A stretch of 64,000 bases of DNA from Ornithinimicrobium ciconiae (GCF_007197575.1 NZ_CP041616.1:2170001-2234000); one strand, 5' to 3'; positions 16,991 through 26,033 are shown, numbered from the stretch's first letter. Made by a program: numbers and translations. Notes: generated from the letters alone by a model not told the origin.

Positions 16991-18840
16991 GTGTCAAGTC
17001 TCCCAAGGTTGATGGCCACGCCCTGTCCCGGACGCTCGGGCTGGTCCGCCCCCACGTGCGCGGGCAGGCTCCGCTGCTGGCCGGCGGTGCCCTGGCGCTG
17101 ATGCTCGAGGTGGTCTTCCGGGTCCTTGAACCGTGGCCGGTCAAGTTCGTCGTCGACGCCGTCACCCGATCCCTGGGGGCGGATCTGAACCAGTCCGGTC
17201 CGCAGGCCAGCATGCGCCTGCTGCTGGCCTGTGCCCTGGCGACCGTGGCGCTGGTGGGCTTCCGCGCCATCTTCAACTATCTGGCCACGGTCGCGTTCGC
17301 ACTCGGTGGCTCCCGCATCGCGGTGCAACTGCGCCAGCGGGTCTTCCGGCACGTCAACAAGCTGTCGACCGAGTATCACTCCAACTCACGCAGCGGTGAC
17401 CTCGTCCAGCGACTGATCGCCGACGTCGGACGCCTGCAGGAGGTGGCGGTGACGGCCGGAATGCCGTTGCTGGTCAACCTCTTCACGCTGGTGGCCATGA
17501 GCATTGTCATGTTCTGGCTCGACCCGCTGCTGGCGCTGGTCCTCATCGTGGCGGCCTCGGTCTTTGTGCTGCTGACCCGTTCCAGCGGTCCCAAGATCAC
17601 CAAGGCGTCCCGCAAGACCCGCAAGGCCGAGGGTGACCTCGCCAACATCGCGCAGGAGACCATCGGCGCCATGCGGGTCGTGCAGACCTACGGTCTGGAG
17701 AGCGCCCTCGAGGAGCAGTTCAGCGGCCGCAACAGCAAGTCGCTCAAGGAGGGGGTCCAGGCACGGCGGCTGGCTGCGGCACTGGAGCGCAGCACCGACG
17801 TGCTCGTGGGCACCGCGACGGCCTCGGTGCTCCTGTTCGGTGGCTACCGCGTCACCCAGGGCGTCATGACTCCCGGCGACCTGGTCCTCTTCCTGACCTA
17901 TCTGAAGACCGCGATGAAGCCGTTGCGTGACCTGGCCAAGTACACCGGCCGGATCGCCCGTGCCGCGGCCTCGGGTGAGCGGGTGGCCGACGTGCTGGAC
18001 CTCGAGCCCGAGATCACCAGCCCGCAGGACCCCGTGCGGCTCGGCCAGGTCGTGGGGGAGTTGCGCTTCGAGCAGGTCACCGCCGGCTATGGCGACAACC
18101 CGCCGGTGCTGAGCAACCTCAACCTCGTCGTCCCTCCCGGTCAACGCGTGGCGGTGGTCGGTCCCTCCGGTGCTGGCAAGTCGACCCTGACCAGCCTGCT
18201 GATCCGGATGATGGATCCGCGTGGCGGCGCGGTGCGCCTCGACGGGGTCGACCTGAAGGCACTGGACCTGACCGAACTGCGCTCCCAGGTCTCCGTCGTG
18301 CTGCAGGAGTCGGTGCTCTTCACCGGATCTGTCGCGGACAACATCCGCCACGGTGACCTGACCGCGACGGACGCGCAGATCCGTCGGGCTGCCCGGTTGG
18401 CCCGCGCCGAGGAGTTCATCCTGGCCATGCCCCAGGGCTATGACACCCAGGTCGGTGAGCGCGGCTCGACCCTGTCAGGTGGGCAGCGACAGCGCATCGC
18501 GATCGCCCGGGCCATGTTGCGCGATGCGCCGGTGGTCATTCTCGACGAGGCGACTGCTGGCCTGGACGCGGAGAACGCCCTGGCGGTGCGCGAGGCGATC
18601 GACCAGCTGACCAAGGGCCGCACCACCTTCGTGGTGACCCACGATGAGCAGACCGCGCGTGAGTGCGACCGCATCGTGTGGATCGAGGACGGCGGCGTCC
18701 GCTGGGACGGGCCGGCCTCGGGGATCCTCCCCGAGGGGTCGGCCTTCACCGAGTCGACCCCGGAGCCGGACGAGACGCAGCCCCTGCCGGTGAACCAGGC
18801 GGTTGGCCTAGCATCGACCGGGCACCAGGTGCGTTCATGA
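16987..18840 (+). CDS. ABC exporter, fused permease/ATPase (MsbA/lipid-type)
   Basis: 617 residues. The N-terminal transmembrane domain (about residues 20-310, six helices) includes the conserved DLVQRLIADVGRLQE region. The ATPase domain has Walker A GPSGAGKST, signature LSGGQRQRIAIARAM, Walker B VVILDEATAGLD and the VTHD switch. It would function as a homodimer. Position directly after three glycosyltransferases suggests it flips or exports their lipid-linked or free glycan product. ATG 16987 overlaps the preceding TGA. Confidence 0.92.
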   Translation: MSVKSPKVDGHALSRTLGLVRPHVRGQAPLLAGGALALMLEVVFRVLEPWPVKFVVDAVTRSLGADLNQSGPQASMRLLLACALATVALVGFRAIFNYLATVAFALGGSRIAVQLRQRVFRHVNKLSTEYHSNSRSGDLVQRLIADVGRLQEVAVTAGMPLLVNLFTLVAMSIVMFWLDPLLALVLIVAASVFVLLTRSSGPKITKASRKTRKAEGDLANIAQETIGAMRVVQTYGLESALEEQFSGRNSKSLKEGVQARRLAAALERSTDVLVGTATASVLLFGGYRVTQGVMTPGDLVLFLTYLKTAMKPLRDLAKYTGRIARAAASGERVADVLDLEPEITSPQDPVRLGQVVGELRFEQVTAGYGDNPPVLSNLNLVVPPGQRVAVVGPSGAGKSTLTSLLIRMMDPRGGAVRLDGVDLKALDLTELRSQVSVVLQESVLFTGSVADNIRHGDLTATDAQIRRAARLARAEEFILAMPQGYDTQVGERGSTLSGGQRQRIAIARAMLRDAPVVILDEATAGLDAENALAVREAIDQLTKGRTTFVVTHDEQTARECDRIVWIEDGGVRWDGPASGILPEGSAFTESTPEPDETQPLPVNQAVGLASTGHQVRS

Positions 18841-20231
18841 TTGAGACCACGAGTGCCGCCCAGCGTGCCAGCGCCGACCTGGCTGTCCAGCGTGCCAGCG
18901 CCGACCTGGCTGTCCAGCGTGCCAGCGTCGACCTGGCCGCCCAGCGTGCCAGCGCCGACCTGGCCGCCCAGCGTGCCAGCGCCGACCTCCTGATCGACCA
19001 GGATCGCCTCTCTGAGATCCTCGGACGTCAGGTGCGGGCCACCCGACTGCGGTTCAAGCCGGGCCTGTCCACCACCGCTGTCCTGCTGGATGCGAGCAAC
19101 GGTCAGGGGGCCCCAGGATGGATCCAGGCGAGTCATCCAGCGCACCTGGACAAACTCCGCAAGGCTGTCGAGCTGGCCCAGCAGCGGGGGCAGCGGGTGC
19201 ACCTGCTCGAGGCCGGTGGGCTCCTCATCGCCCACGGGACCATCGACACGGACCCCCGGCTGCAGAAGGGGATGGACGCCCTGCGCTCGGTCCACCCCTC
19301 CATCACCGAGGCCGTGGAGACCGGTGGACTGACGCTCCTGCGCTACAACCCGCAGCGCCGCATCGTCCTGCGACGGCAACAGGGTCCGCGGGACGCGCTG
19401 GTCCTGCGGGTGACGGCCGGCAAGCAACGGGATGTGTCCACGGCGCTCGGCGCGCTCGCCGCTGCCGGCGTCCCGGTCGTCGAGCCCCTCGTGACCCACC
19501 CGTTGGCCCGCAGCAGACGCGTCAGTGCGTGGCCCTGGTTTGGCCAGGGGGATCTGGCAGAGACACAACCAACAGTCGCGTCGGACACGCCTGCCAGGGC
19601 GGCCGGTGCCGCTCTGGCACGCCTGCACGGTGTCGGGCCGTCCGTCAGCCTGCACGGTGTCGGGCCGTCCGTCAGCCTGACCGAGGGTGCGCAGCCCACA
19701 CCGATTGACACCCCCGACCTGCACGGGTCGCTCTCAGCCCTGGTCCAGGACCTCGCCGCACTGGACTCGAACGCAGCCGGGCGCCTGCGCACCCTGGTCT
19801 CGGAGGTGGCTGCTCTGGTGACGGACACCTCCTGGGTGACCGGGCTGATCCACGGGGACTTCTCCGCAGACCAGGTCCTGGTGGGTCGGGCAGGAGAGGA
19901 GCTCGTGCGGCTGACCGACTTCGACCGGGCTGCTCATGGTCCGCTGATGGCCGACCTGGGCAGCTTCGCGGCGGCCGAGCTGCTCGCCACCACGGCGCCG
20001 GACCCGTCGACGACAGCACAGGTGGAGGCACTGCCGCTCACCGCAGCCCTGCTGCAGGGTTATGCGGAGACCGGCGGGCCCGCCCGGCACCAGCTCGATG
20101 GCAGGGGAGTGCGGACCTGGACCGCCAGAGCCCTTCTCGGCCGGGTTCTCGAGCCGTTCCGGGCCGGGGACCACGACTGGGTGGACGGCATCCACCGCAG
20201 GCTGGACCAGGCCAGCGAGGTCCTCGCATGA
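18837..20231 (+). CDS. APH/maltokinase-like kinase with an N-terminal nonapeptide repeat
   Basis: 464 residues, started at ATG 18837 (overlapping the exporter stop). Residues 9-50 are a tandem nonapeptide QRASADLAV/A repeated nearly five times, predicted helical. The kinase body contains a phosphotransfer loop HGDFSADQVLVG and metal site LTDFDRA. The usual Asn of the HxDxxxxN motif is Gln, as in maltokinase-like sugar kinases. A second internal duplication (LHGVGPSVS twice) sits in a mid-protein loop. It probably phosphorylates a sugar or sugar-containing intermediate of this pathway (inference from neighbours). Confidence 0.75.
   Translation: MIETTSAAQRASADLAVQRASADLAVQRASVDLAAQRASADLAAQRASADLLIDQDRLSEILGRQVRATRLRFKPGLSTTAVLLDASNGQGAPGWIQASHPAHLDKLRKAVELAQQRGQRVHLLEAGGLLIAHGTIDTDPRLQKGMDALRSVHPSITEAVETGGLTLLRYNPQRRIVLRRQQGPRDALVLRVTAGKQRDVSTALGALAAAGVPVVEPLVTHPLARSRRVSAWPWFGQGDLAETQPTVASDTPARAAGAALARLHGVGPSVSLHGVGPSVSLTEGAQPTPIDTPDLHGSLSALVQDLAALDSNAAGRLRTLVSEVAALVTDTSWVTGLIHGDFSADQVLVGRAGEELVRLTDFDRAAHGPLMADLGSFAAAELLATTAPDPSTTAQVEALPLTAALLQGYAETGGPARHQLDGRGVRTWTARALLGRVLEPFRAGDHDWVDGIHRRLDQASEVLA
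18861..18988 (+). repeat. 27-bp tandem repeat, 4.7 copies, in kinase gene
   Basis: The unit CAGCGTGCCAGCGCCGACCT plus seven bases (GGCTGTC or GGCCGCC) repeats in frame at 18861, 18888, 18915, 18942 and partly at 18969. Copies differ at three positions only. It encodes QRASADLAV/A and suggests recent slippage expansion. Confidence 0.95.
19623..19676 (+). repeat. Exact 27-bp tandem duplication inside the same kinase gene
   Basis: Positions 19623-19649 and 19650-19676 are identical 27-mers starting CTGCACGGTGTCGGGCCGTC. The duplication encodes LHGVGPSVS twice, in frame, in a loop between the two kinase lobes. Perfect identity indicates a recent event. Confidence 0.95.
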
Positions 20232-20284
20232 GGCCTGGCATCGACCACAGACTGCACGAGGCCAGCGAGGTCCTCGCATGAGGC
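20187..20284 (+). repeat. Duplicated 3' end of the kinase gene
   Basis: 20187-20234, which includes the last codons and TGA of the kinase gene, is repeated imperfectly at 20237-20284. The last 27 bases or so are identical. The second copy lies after the stop, so it is a vestigial gene end. Confidence 0.85.
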
Positions 20285-20321
20285 CCGCGCGTTCACCCAG
20301 ACTCGAGCCGGAGGAGAGCTG

Positions 20322-21464
20322 ATGTCACCCACCCACCAGATCGACGATCCGGTCACCGCAGGTCCGGTGCCCTCCACCATCGACCACGCCGGCGACCTCA
20401 TCACCGTCGCCCGCGCCTGGCCCCGAGCCCGCCGTGACGACGCCGAGGTCGTGCTCGCCGAGGGCCCGGACCAGCAGGGCCGCACCCGCGCCATCGAGCT
20501 GCGCCTGGTCCCGGCGGACGGGCTGGGGTGGCGGATCGCCCGCACGAGGGTGGCGCCCTACGGGATGGACCCCAAGCTGCCGGACCTGGCCACGGTCGCC
20601 GACGGCGGCACCGTGATCGTGCACCGCTATGGCAAACGCGCCGTCGTGCGGCTGGCCGACCGGTTCGTCAAGGTGGTCCGCCCGGACGACGGGCCTGCCA
20701 TCGCGGCCGCCGCCCGTCAGGGTCAGCAGATCGCCGCGCGAGCCGGGTTCGACGCCCCCGAGGTGCTGGAGTCGAGCCGGGGGGCAGCGAGCTTCAGCGT
20801 GCTCCCAGGGCGCAGCCTGCACGAGCTCGGAGGCGTCGTCACCCATCAGCAGTGGAGCCGGTGGTGGCAGCGCTGGGCCGACCAGTGGGTCACCCTGGCC
20901 CGGGGGACCGGTGCCGAGGGCTGGCTCGGGCGCAGTCATGCGGACGACCTGCCCGATGACCTGGTCCGGGACGACCTTCCCCGGCACACGGCCCATGACG
21001 AGGTGGTGAACCTGCGACGCTGGCTCGACCGGGTGGCCCGGCTCGAGGCCCTGCCGACCGAGCTCAGCCAGCTGGTGACGACGCGCGCCGCGCAGGTCAC
21101 CTCGAACCTGGTCACCCAGGAGCCGCAGGAACTGGTCATCAGCCACCGCGACCTGCACGACAAACAGCTCCTGGCTGATGGCGACAGCCTGGGCGTGCTC
21201 GACTTCGACACCGTCGCCCTGGCCGAGCCGGCCCTGGACCTGGCCAACCTCTGGGTGCACGCGCTCCTGCGCGTGGACCAGGGGTTGTGGTCGCGCAGTC
21301 ACGGTGAGGTTGTCCAGCAGGCGGTCCGCACGGTGGCCCGCGAGCTCGAGGTGACCCCGGAGCGCTTCGCGACCTATGCCGAGGCGACCCGTCTGCGTCT
21401 GGCCTGCCTCTATGCCTTCCGCCCCAGGCACCGGCGGCTGGCCCTGGCCTGGGCGGCCGGGTAG
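20322..21464 (+). CDS. APH/maltokinase-like kinase (second)
   Basis: 380 residues. Kinase catalytic loop HRDLHDKQLLADG and metal-binding GVLDFDTVALAEPALDLANLW are clear, again with Gln instead of Asn. The first 80 residues carry a beta-rich lobe (VVRLADRFVKVVRPD gives the ATP-binding Lys). It starts at ATG 20322 after GGAGGAG, about 90 bases beyond the previous kinase. The pair probably acts in the same pathway on consecutive or shared sugar substrates. It is the last gene before the TetR/MMPL module. Confidence 0.75.
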   Translation: MSPTHQIDDPVTAGPVPSTIDHAGDLITVARAWPRARRDDAEVVLAEGPDQQGRTRAIELRLVPADGLGWRIARTRVAPYGMDPKLPDLATVADGGTVIVHRYGKRAVVRLADRFVKVVRPDDGPAIAAAARQGQQIAARAGFDAPEVLESSRGAASFSVLPGRSLHELGGVVTHQQWSRWWQRWADQWVTLARGTGAEGWLGRSHADDLPDDLVRDDLPRHTAHDEVVNLRRWLDRVARLEALPTELSQLVTTRAAQVTSNLVTQEPQELVISHRDLHDKQLLADGDSLGVLDFDTVALAEPALDLANLWVHALLRVDQGLWSRSHGEVVQQAVRTVARELEVTPERFATYAEATRLRLACLYAFRPRHRRLALAWAAG

Positions 21465-21520
21465 GGGCACGGGTCGGCCGCAAGCACCCGGAGTCCCAGG
21501 GTGTGACCAAGACCACGCCG

Positions 21521-21554
21521 CTGCACTGGGTGCAGATTTGCACTGAGTGCAAAT
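21521..21554. promoter_or_regulatory. Paired operator palindromes upstream of tetR
   Basis: CTGCACT-G-GGTGCAG (21521-21535) is followed immediately by ATTTGCACT-G-AGTGCAAAT (21536-21554, perfect with 9-base arms). Both share the core TGCACTgRGTGCA. Twenty bases later comes the GTG start of the TetR gene. Two adjacent operator copies are typical of TetR autoregulation. Confidence 0.75.
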
Positions 21555-21573
21555 CACGTCATACCGTTCTGGG

Positions 21574-22236
21574 GTGACCACGCCACTCGCCGACTCCGCC
21601 GCCGCCGGGGCACCCTCCGCAGCGGACGAGCCGACGCCCAGCAGGCGGGAGCTCAACAAGGCACGCACCCGCGAGCGGCTCCTGGACGCGCTGCGCGGCC
21701 AGCTGGCACAGGGATCCCTGGACTCGATGACCGTCGAGGACGTCGCGGAAGCGGCCGGAGTCTCGCGCCGCACCTTCTTCAACTACTTCCCCAGCCTTGA
21801 GGCGGCACTGGCCGAGGGCATGTCGGTGCCGATCGAGGGCATGGCCGAGGCCTTTCTGGAGCGGCCCGCCGACGAGGACCCCCTGGTGGCGATGGACCGT
21901 GCCCTGGCATCCCAGCCCATCCCGCGTGTCCTGCTCTCCTGGATCGCCGCCGTGAAGTGCTCCGGCCTGGAGCGGCACGCCGTGGCGGTCAACATCTGGG
22001 GCTATCACCAGACCTGGTTCGAGGACGTCCTGCGCCAGCGTTCCCCCGGCGCGGACGACCTCGCGGTCACCAGCCTCGCGGGCACTGTGATGGCGATCTT
22101 CGAGGCCTCCGAACGTCTCTGGATGCAGACCCCCGTCGCGGTCGTCGACGAGTCGGCGGCCGAGGAGTTCAACCGGATCCTGCGCCGCGGCCTGCGACTG
22201 GCTGCCACCGGCTGGGTCACCGACGACACCACCTGA
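21574..22236 (+). CDS. TetR family transcriptional regulator
   Basis: 220 residues. After a 25-residue polar leader, the DNA-binding domain is ELNKARTRERLLDAL...MTVEDVAEAAGVSRRTFFNYF, the standard TetR helix-turn-helix. The C-terminal ligand domain is all-helical. GTG 21574 (VTTPLADSAA) is chosen since the upstream in-frame ATG would sit inside the operator. It likely represses itself and the MMPL transporter gene 100 bases downstream, using the paired palindromes at 21521-21554. Confidence 0.9.
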   Translation: MTTPLADSAAAGAPSAADEPTPSRRELNKARTRERLLDALRGQLAQGSLDSMTVEDVAEAAGVSRRTFFNYFPSLEAALAEGMSVPIEGMAEAFLERPADEDPLVAMDRALASQPIPRVLLSWIAAVKCSGLERHAVAVNIWGYHQTWFEDVLRQRSPGADDLAVTSLAGTVMAIFEASERLWMQTPVAVVDESAAEEFNRILRRGLRLAATGWVTDDTT

Positions 22237-22336
22237 CCACAGCACCACCCGCCGCGGTCGATGAGGACCCGGCCCCCCGACATACGACACCGATTGACCA
22301 TCCGGACCCCCCGGTCCGGCACCGAGAGGAACACCT

Positions 22337-24922
22337 GTGGCTTCCGTCCTGCACCGCCTTGGGCGCTGGTGCGCCAACCACCCGTGGCGCACGATCCTTG
22401 CCTGGGTCCTCGTCATGGTCGCGGCCGGCACCGCCGCGGCGGCCCTAATGAAGCCGCTGAGCAATGAGTTCAGCATCCCCGGGTCCCGCTTCGAGGCGGT
22501 GCTGCAGGATCTGGAGGCAGCACTCCCGGAGGCGGCCGGAGCCTCGGGCAGCGTCGTCTTCACCAGCGAGGGCGGCTTCTCCGATGACGAGGAGCAGGCG
22601 GTCGCCGACCTGATCGCCGACTGGCGGGAGATGGATGGCGTCACCGCCGTCACCGACCCCTTCCAGACGCAGGCCGAGATGGACGGGTCCGCCGACCAGA
22701 TCACCCAGGCCCGCGAGCAGCTGCAGCAGGGTCGCACCGACCTGAACGCGGGGTGGGAGGAGCTGCGGACGGGCCAGTCCGAGCTCGATGCCGGCTGGGC
22801 GCAGTATGAGGGCGGGCTGGCTGCCCTCGAGGAGAACCGGGACGGCCTCCCGGCCGAGATGGTGGCTGATGCCGAGGCGCAGCTCGCGGAGGCGAGGGAG
22901 CAGCTCGAGGCCGGTCAGGCCGAGCTGGACTCCGGGAGGCAGGAGCTGGAGGCCGGCGCGGCGGAACTCGATGCCGGTGAGGCGGAGCTGGCGCTGGGGG
23001 AGCGGATGGCCAACCTCAGCAATGGCATGCAGTTTGTCTCCGACGACGGCACGGTCGCGCTGTCCCAGCTGCAGTTTGACTTTGGTGGCGGTCCGTCCCT
23101 GGACCCTGACGTCACCGCTCAGCTGCAGGAGCTGGGTGGCCAACTTGAGGGCACGGGCGTCACCATCGACTACTCCCAGTCCATCGTCCAGGACATCTCC
23201 AGCGTCGTCGGGGCCACCGAGGCCATCGGCATCGCAGTCGCCGCGATCGTCCTGCTGATCATGCTGGGCGGCGTGCTCGCCGCAGGACTGCCGCTGCTCA
23301 TGGCGATGGTCGGGGTGGGCGTCGGCGTCGGCGGGGCGATGGCCCTGACCCAGTTCGTCGACATGAACAGCGCCACCCCCGCCCTGGCGCTGATGCTCGG
23401 GCTGGCGGTGGGCATCGACTACTCCCTCTTCCTGATCAACCGGCACCGCACCCAGCTCCAGGCTGGCATGGAGCTCAAGGCCTCCATCGCCCTGGCCACG
23501 GGCACCTCGGGCAACGCCGTGGTGTTCGCCGGGATGACCGTCTTCATCGCGCTGGCCGCGCTGGTTGTCACCGGCATCCCGTTCCTCGGGGTCATGGGTT
23601 TGGTGGCAGCCGGCACGGTGCTGGTCGCCGTGCTCCTGGCAATCACCCTCACCCCGGCGCTGCTCTCCCTCATGGGCACCCGGGTCTTGGGCCGCAAGGG
23701 GCTGAGCCGTCATGGCACGGCAGAGGGCCCGAAGGGCCGTGGCTGGGCCGCCTGGGTGCAGGGTCGCCCGTGGGCGGCCGTCGCGGCGGTGCTGGTGATC
23801 GTCGGGCTGATGGCGATCCCGGCGCTGGACCTGCGACTCGGCCTGCCGGACGGCTCCTCGGACCCCGAGGACTCCACCAGTTATGCGGCCTATGACCTGA
23901 CCCGGGAGCACTTCGGTGCCGGCGCCAACGGGCCGATCATCGCGGTCGCCTCGCTCGATGATCCGCTGGCGGACACCGAGCAGGCGGCCATGCAGGCCCA
24001 GGTCGAGCTGGGTGAGGACCTCGCCAACGTCCCCGGCGCACAGTCCGTGGTGCCCATCGGCGTCAGCGACGACCGCTCCACCCTGGTCTTCCAGATCGTC
24101 CCTGAGGGCGGACCCGCGGAGCAGGTCACCGTGGACCTGGTCGGCAACCTCGACAACTCGGCTGAGCTGATCGGGGCCGAGCACGGTGCCACCCTGGGGT
24201 TCACCGGGCAGACCGTCGCCAACATCGACATCTCCGAGCAGCTGGCACAGGCCCTGCCGGTCTATCTGCTGGTCGTCGTCGGACTCTCCCTGGTGCTCCT
24301 GCTGCTGGTGTTCCGCTCCCTGCTGGTGCCGCTGCTGGCCACGGGCGGCTTCCTGCTCTCCATCGCTGCCGCGTTCGGTGCCGTCGTGGCCACTTACCAG
24401 TGGGGTGTGGGCAGCTCGATCTTCGGCGTGCACGAGCCGGGACCGATCCTGAGCTTCCTGCCGATCCTGCTGATCGGCGTGCTCTTCGGGCTGGCCATGG
24501 ACTACCAGGTCTTCCTGGTCTCGGCGATGCGCGAGGCGCACGTGCACGGTGAGGACGCCCGCCAGGCCGTGGTGAGCGGGTTCAACCACAGTGCTCGCGT
24601 CGTCACCGCCGCAGCCATCATCATGATCTCGGTCTTTGGCGGCTTCATCTTTGCTCACCTGGCGATGGTCCGTCCGATCGGGATGGGCCTGGCCGTGGGT
24701 GTCCTCGTCGACGCCTTCCTGGTGCGGATGACCCTGACCCCGGCGGTGCTCTCGCTGCTCGGCGAGAAGGCCTGGTATCTCCCGCGCTGGCTGGACCGGA
24801 TCCTGCCGGTGATGGACGTCGAAGGCGCCAAGCTGGAACGCCAACTCGGGGTCGACACCTACCCCGACGGGGACGTGGACGTGATGCCGGACGACGCCGA
24901 AGCTGCGGCCTCGCTCCGCTGA
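22337..24922 (+). CDS. MMPL/RND family transporter
   Basis: 861 residues with 11-12 predicted helices in two RND-like halves: HRLGRWCANHPWRTILAWVL at the start, VGIDYSLFLINRHRTQLQ in the first half and LFGLAMDYQVFLVSAMREAH in the second, both containing the proton-relay Asp-Tyr pair. Residues about 100-220 form an extracytoplasmic coiled coil of heptad-like Glu/Gln/Leu repeats (QLEAGQAELDSGRQELEAG), commonly found in actinobacterial MMPL pumps. GTG 22337 has AGAGGA 6 bases upstream. It probably exports a lipid or drug under TetR control. Confidence 0.92.
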   Translation: MASVLHRLGRWCANHPWRTILAWVLVMVAAGTAAAALMKPLSNEFSIPGSRFEAVLQDLEAALPEAAGASGSVVFTSEGGFSDDEEQAVADLIADWREMDGVTAVTDPFQTQAEMDGSADQITQAREQLQQGRTDLNAGWEELRTGQSELDAGWAQYEGGLAALEENRDGLPAEMVADAEAQLAEAREQLEAGQAELDSGRQELEAGAAELDAGEAELALGERMANLSNGMQFVSDDGTVALSQLQFDFGGGPSLDPDVTAQLQELGGQLEGTGVTIDYSQSIVQDISSVVGATEAIGIAVAAIVLLIMLGGVLAAGLPLLMAMVGVGVGVGGAMALTQFVDMNSATPALALMLGLAVGIDYSLFLINRHRTQLQAGMELKASIALATGTSGNAVVFAGMTVFIALAALVVTGIPFLGVMGLVAAGTVLVAVLLAITLTPALLSLMGTRVLGRKGLSRHGTAEGPKGRGWAAWVQGRPWAAVAAVLVIVGLMAIPALDLRLGLPDGSSDPEDSTSYAAYDLTREHFGAGANGPIIAVASLDDPLADTEQAAMQAQVELGEDLANVPGAQSVVPIGVSDDRSTLVFQIVPEGGPAEQVTVDLVGNLDNSAELIGAEHGATLGFTGQTVANIDISEQLAQALPVYLLVVVGLSLVLLLLVFRSLLVPLLATGGFLLSIAAAFGAVVATYQWGVGSSIFGVHEPGPILSFLPILLIGVLFGLAMDYQVFLVSAMREAHVHGEDARQAVVSGFNHSARVVTAAAIIMISVFGGFIFAHLAMVRPIGMGLAVGVLVDAFLVRMTLTPAVLSLLGEKAWYLPRWLDRILPVMDVEGAKLERQLGVDTYPDGDVDVMPDDAEAAASLR

Positions 24923-24977
24923 TTCGTTCTTATCGCAGGTGCTGGCCTCAGCGGTCGCTGGCCGCTAGCGTCACGGT

Positions 24978-26033
24978 GTGACCACCTCCCTCGCGCGCCG
25001 GTTCGACGTTGCCGTCGAGGGTCTGACGCCGGGCTACTTTGCCCTGGTGATGGGCAGCGGCATCGTCTCGGTCGGGCTGGCGCTGGAGGGCTACGAGATG
25101 TTGTCCCAGATCCTGCTGGGGCTCTGTCTCGCCTCGTTCGTCATCCTGGGTCTGCTGACGATCCTGCGCTTCGTCCGTTTCCGTCACGCCATGGCGGAGG
25201 ACTTCCTCGATCCCAAGCGGGCCTTCGGCTACTTCACCTACGTCGCGGGGACCAACGTCCTGGGCGTGCGCCTGTTCATGGAGGGCTACCACGGCATCAC
25301 GGCAGTCTTCCTCACCCTGACGGCCGTCGCGTGGCTGGTGATGGGCTATGTCATCCCGTGGACCGCGGTGCTCGGCAAGGTCGCCCGCCCAGTCGTGGCC
25401 AACGCCAATGGCACGTGGTTCATCTGGGTCGTGGCCAGCCAGTCCGTGGCGGTCGCCGCGGCCACCCTGGAGCCAGTCAGCGAGACGGCCACCCAGGGCC
25501 TGTCCGTCCTGGCGGTTGTCGCCTGGTCGGTCGGGGTCTTCCTCTATGTCGCGGCCGGCGTGCTGGTCGCGCTGCGGATGCTGCTCTACGATCTGCGCCC
25601 GGAGGACCTCAACCCGCCCTACTGGGTGGCGATGGGGGCCTGTGCGATCACGGTCCTCGCCGGGGCGCGCATCGTGGAGATGGCAGCTGCTCCGATGGTC
25701 GATGCGACCCGTGGTCTGGTGGCTGGCCTGTCGGTGATGTTCTGGGCCTTCGCCACCTGGCTCATCCCCGTGCTCTTTGCCGTCGGGGTGTGGCGCCACT
25801 GGTTCCACCGGGTGCCGCTGCGCTACGAGGCGACACTGTGGAGCATGGTCTTCCCGCTGGGGATGTATGCCGTGGCCGGCATCTACCTGGGCCAGGCCGA
25901 CGCGCTGCCGCTGGTCGGGTGGATCGGTGCGGTGGAGCTCTGGCTGGCGTTTGCCGTGCTGCTGCTGGTCCTGATCGCCATGCTGCGACACCTCTTGCTG
26001 ACGGTCTTCCTGCCCACGCGTCAGGAAGCCTGA
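24978..26033 (+). CDS. SLAC1/TehA-like tellurite-resistance/C4-dicarboxylate transporter family protein
   Basis: 351 residues with ten hydrophobic helices and the family's start LTPGYFALVMGSGIVSVG, where the glycine/serine-rich first helix lines the pore of TehA/SLAC1 anion channels. Polar loops are short. It starts at GTG 24978, 55 bases after the MMPL gene, and might be co-transcribed. TehA homologues conduct small anions. Whether it affects tellurite or another anion here cannot be read from sequence. Confidence 0.82.
   Translation: MTTSLARRFDVAVEGLTPGYFALVMGSGIVSVGLALEGYEMLSQILLGLCLASFVILGLLTILRFVRFRHAMAEDFLDPKRAFGYFTYVAGTNVLGVRLFMEGYHGITAVFLTLTAVAWLVMGYVIPWTAVLGKVARPVVANANGTWFIWVVASQSVAVAAATLEPVSETATQGLSVLAVVAWSVGVFLYVAAGVLVALRMLLYDLRPEDLNPPYWVAMGACAITVLAGARIVEMAAAPMVDATRGLVAGLSVMFWAFATWLIPVLFAVGVWRHWFHRVPLRYEATLWSMVFPLGMYAVAGIYLGQADALPLVGWIGAVELWLAFAVLLLVLIAMLRHLLLTVFLPTRQEA

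Noticed and set aside
18861..18988. CRISPR array
   Set aside because: Repeats are directly abutting 27-mers without spacers and are in frame in a gene; no cas genes nearby.
22445..24844. 799-residue antisense frame opposite the MMPL gene
   Set aside because: Composition rich in His/Gln/Arg with no domain, mirrors the codon bias of the real gene on the other strand.
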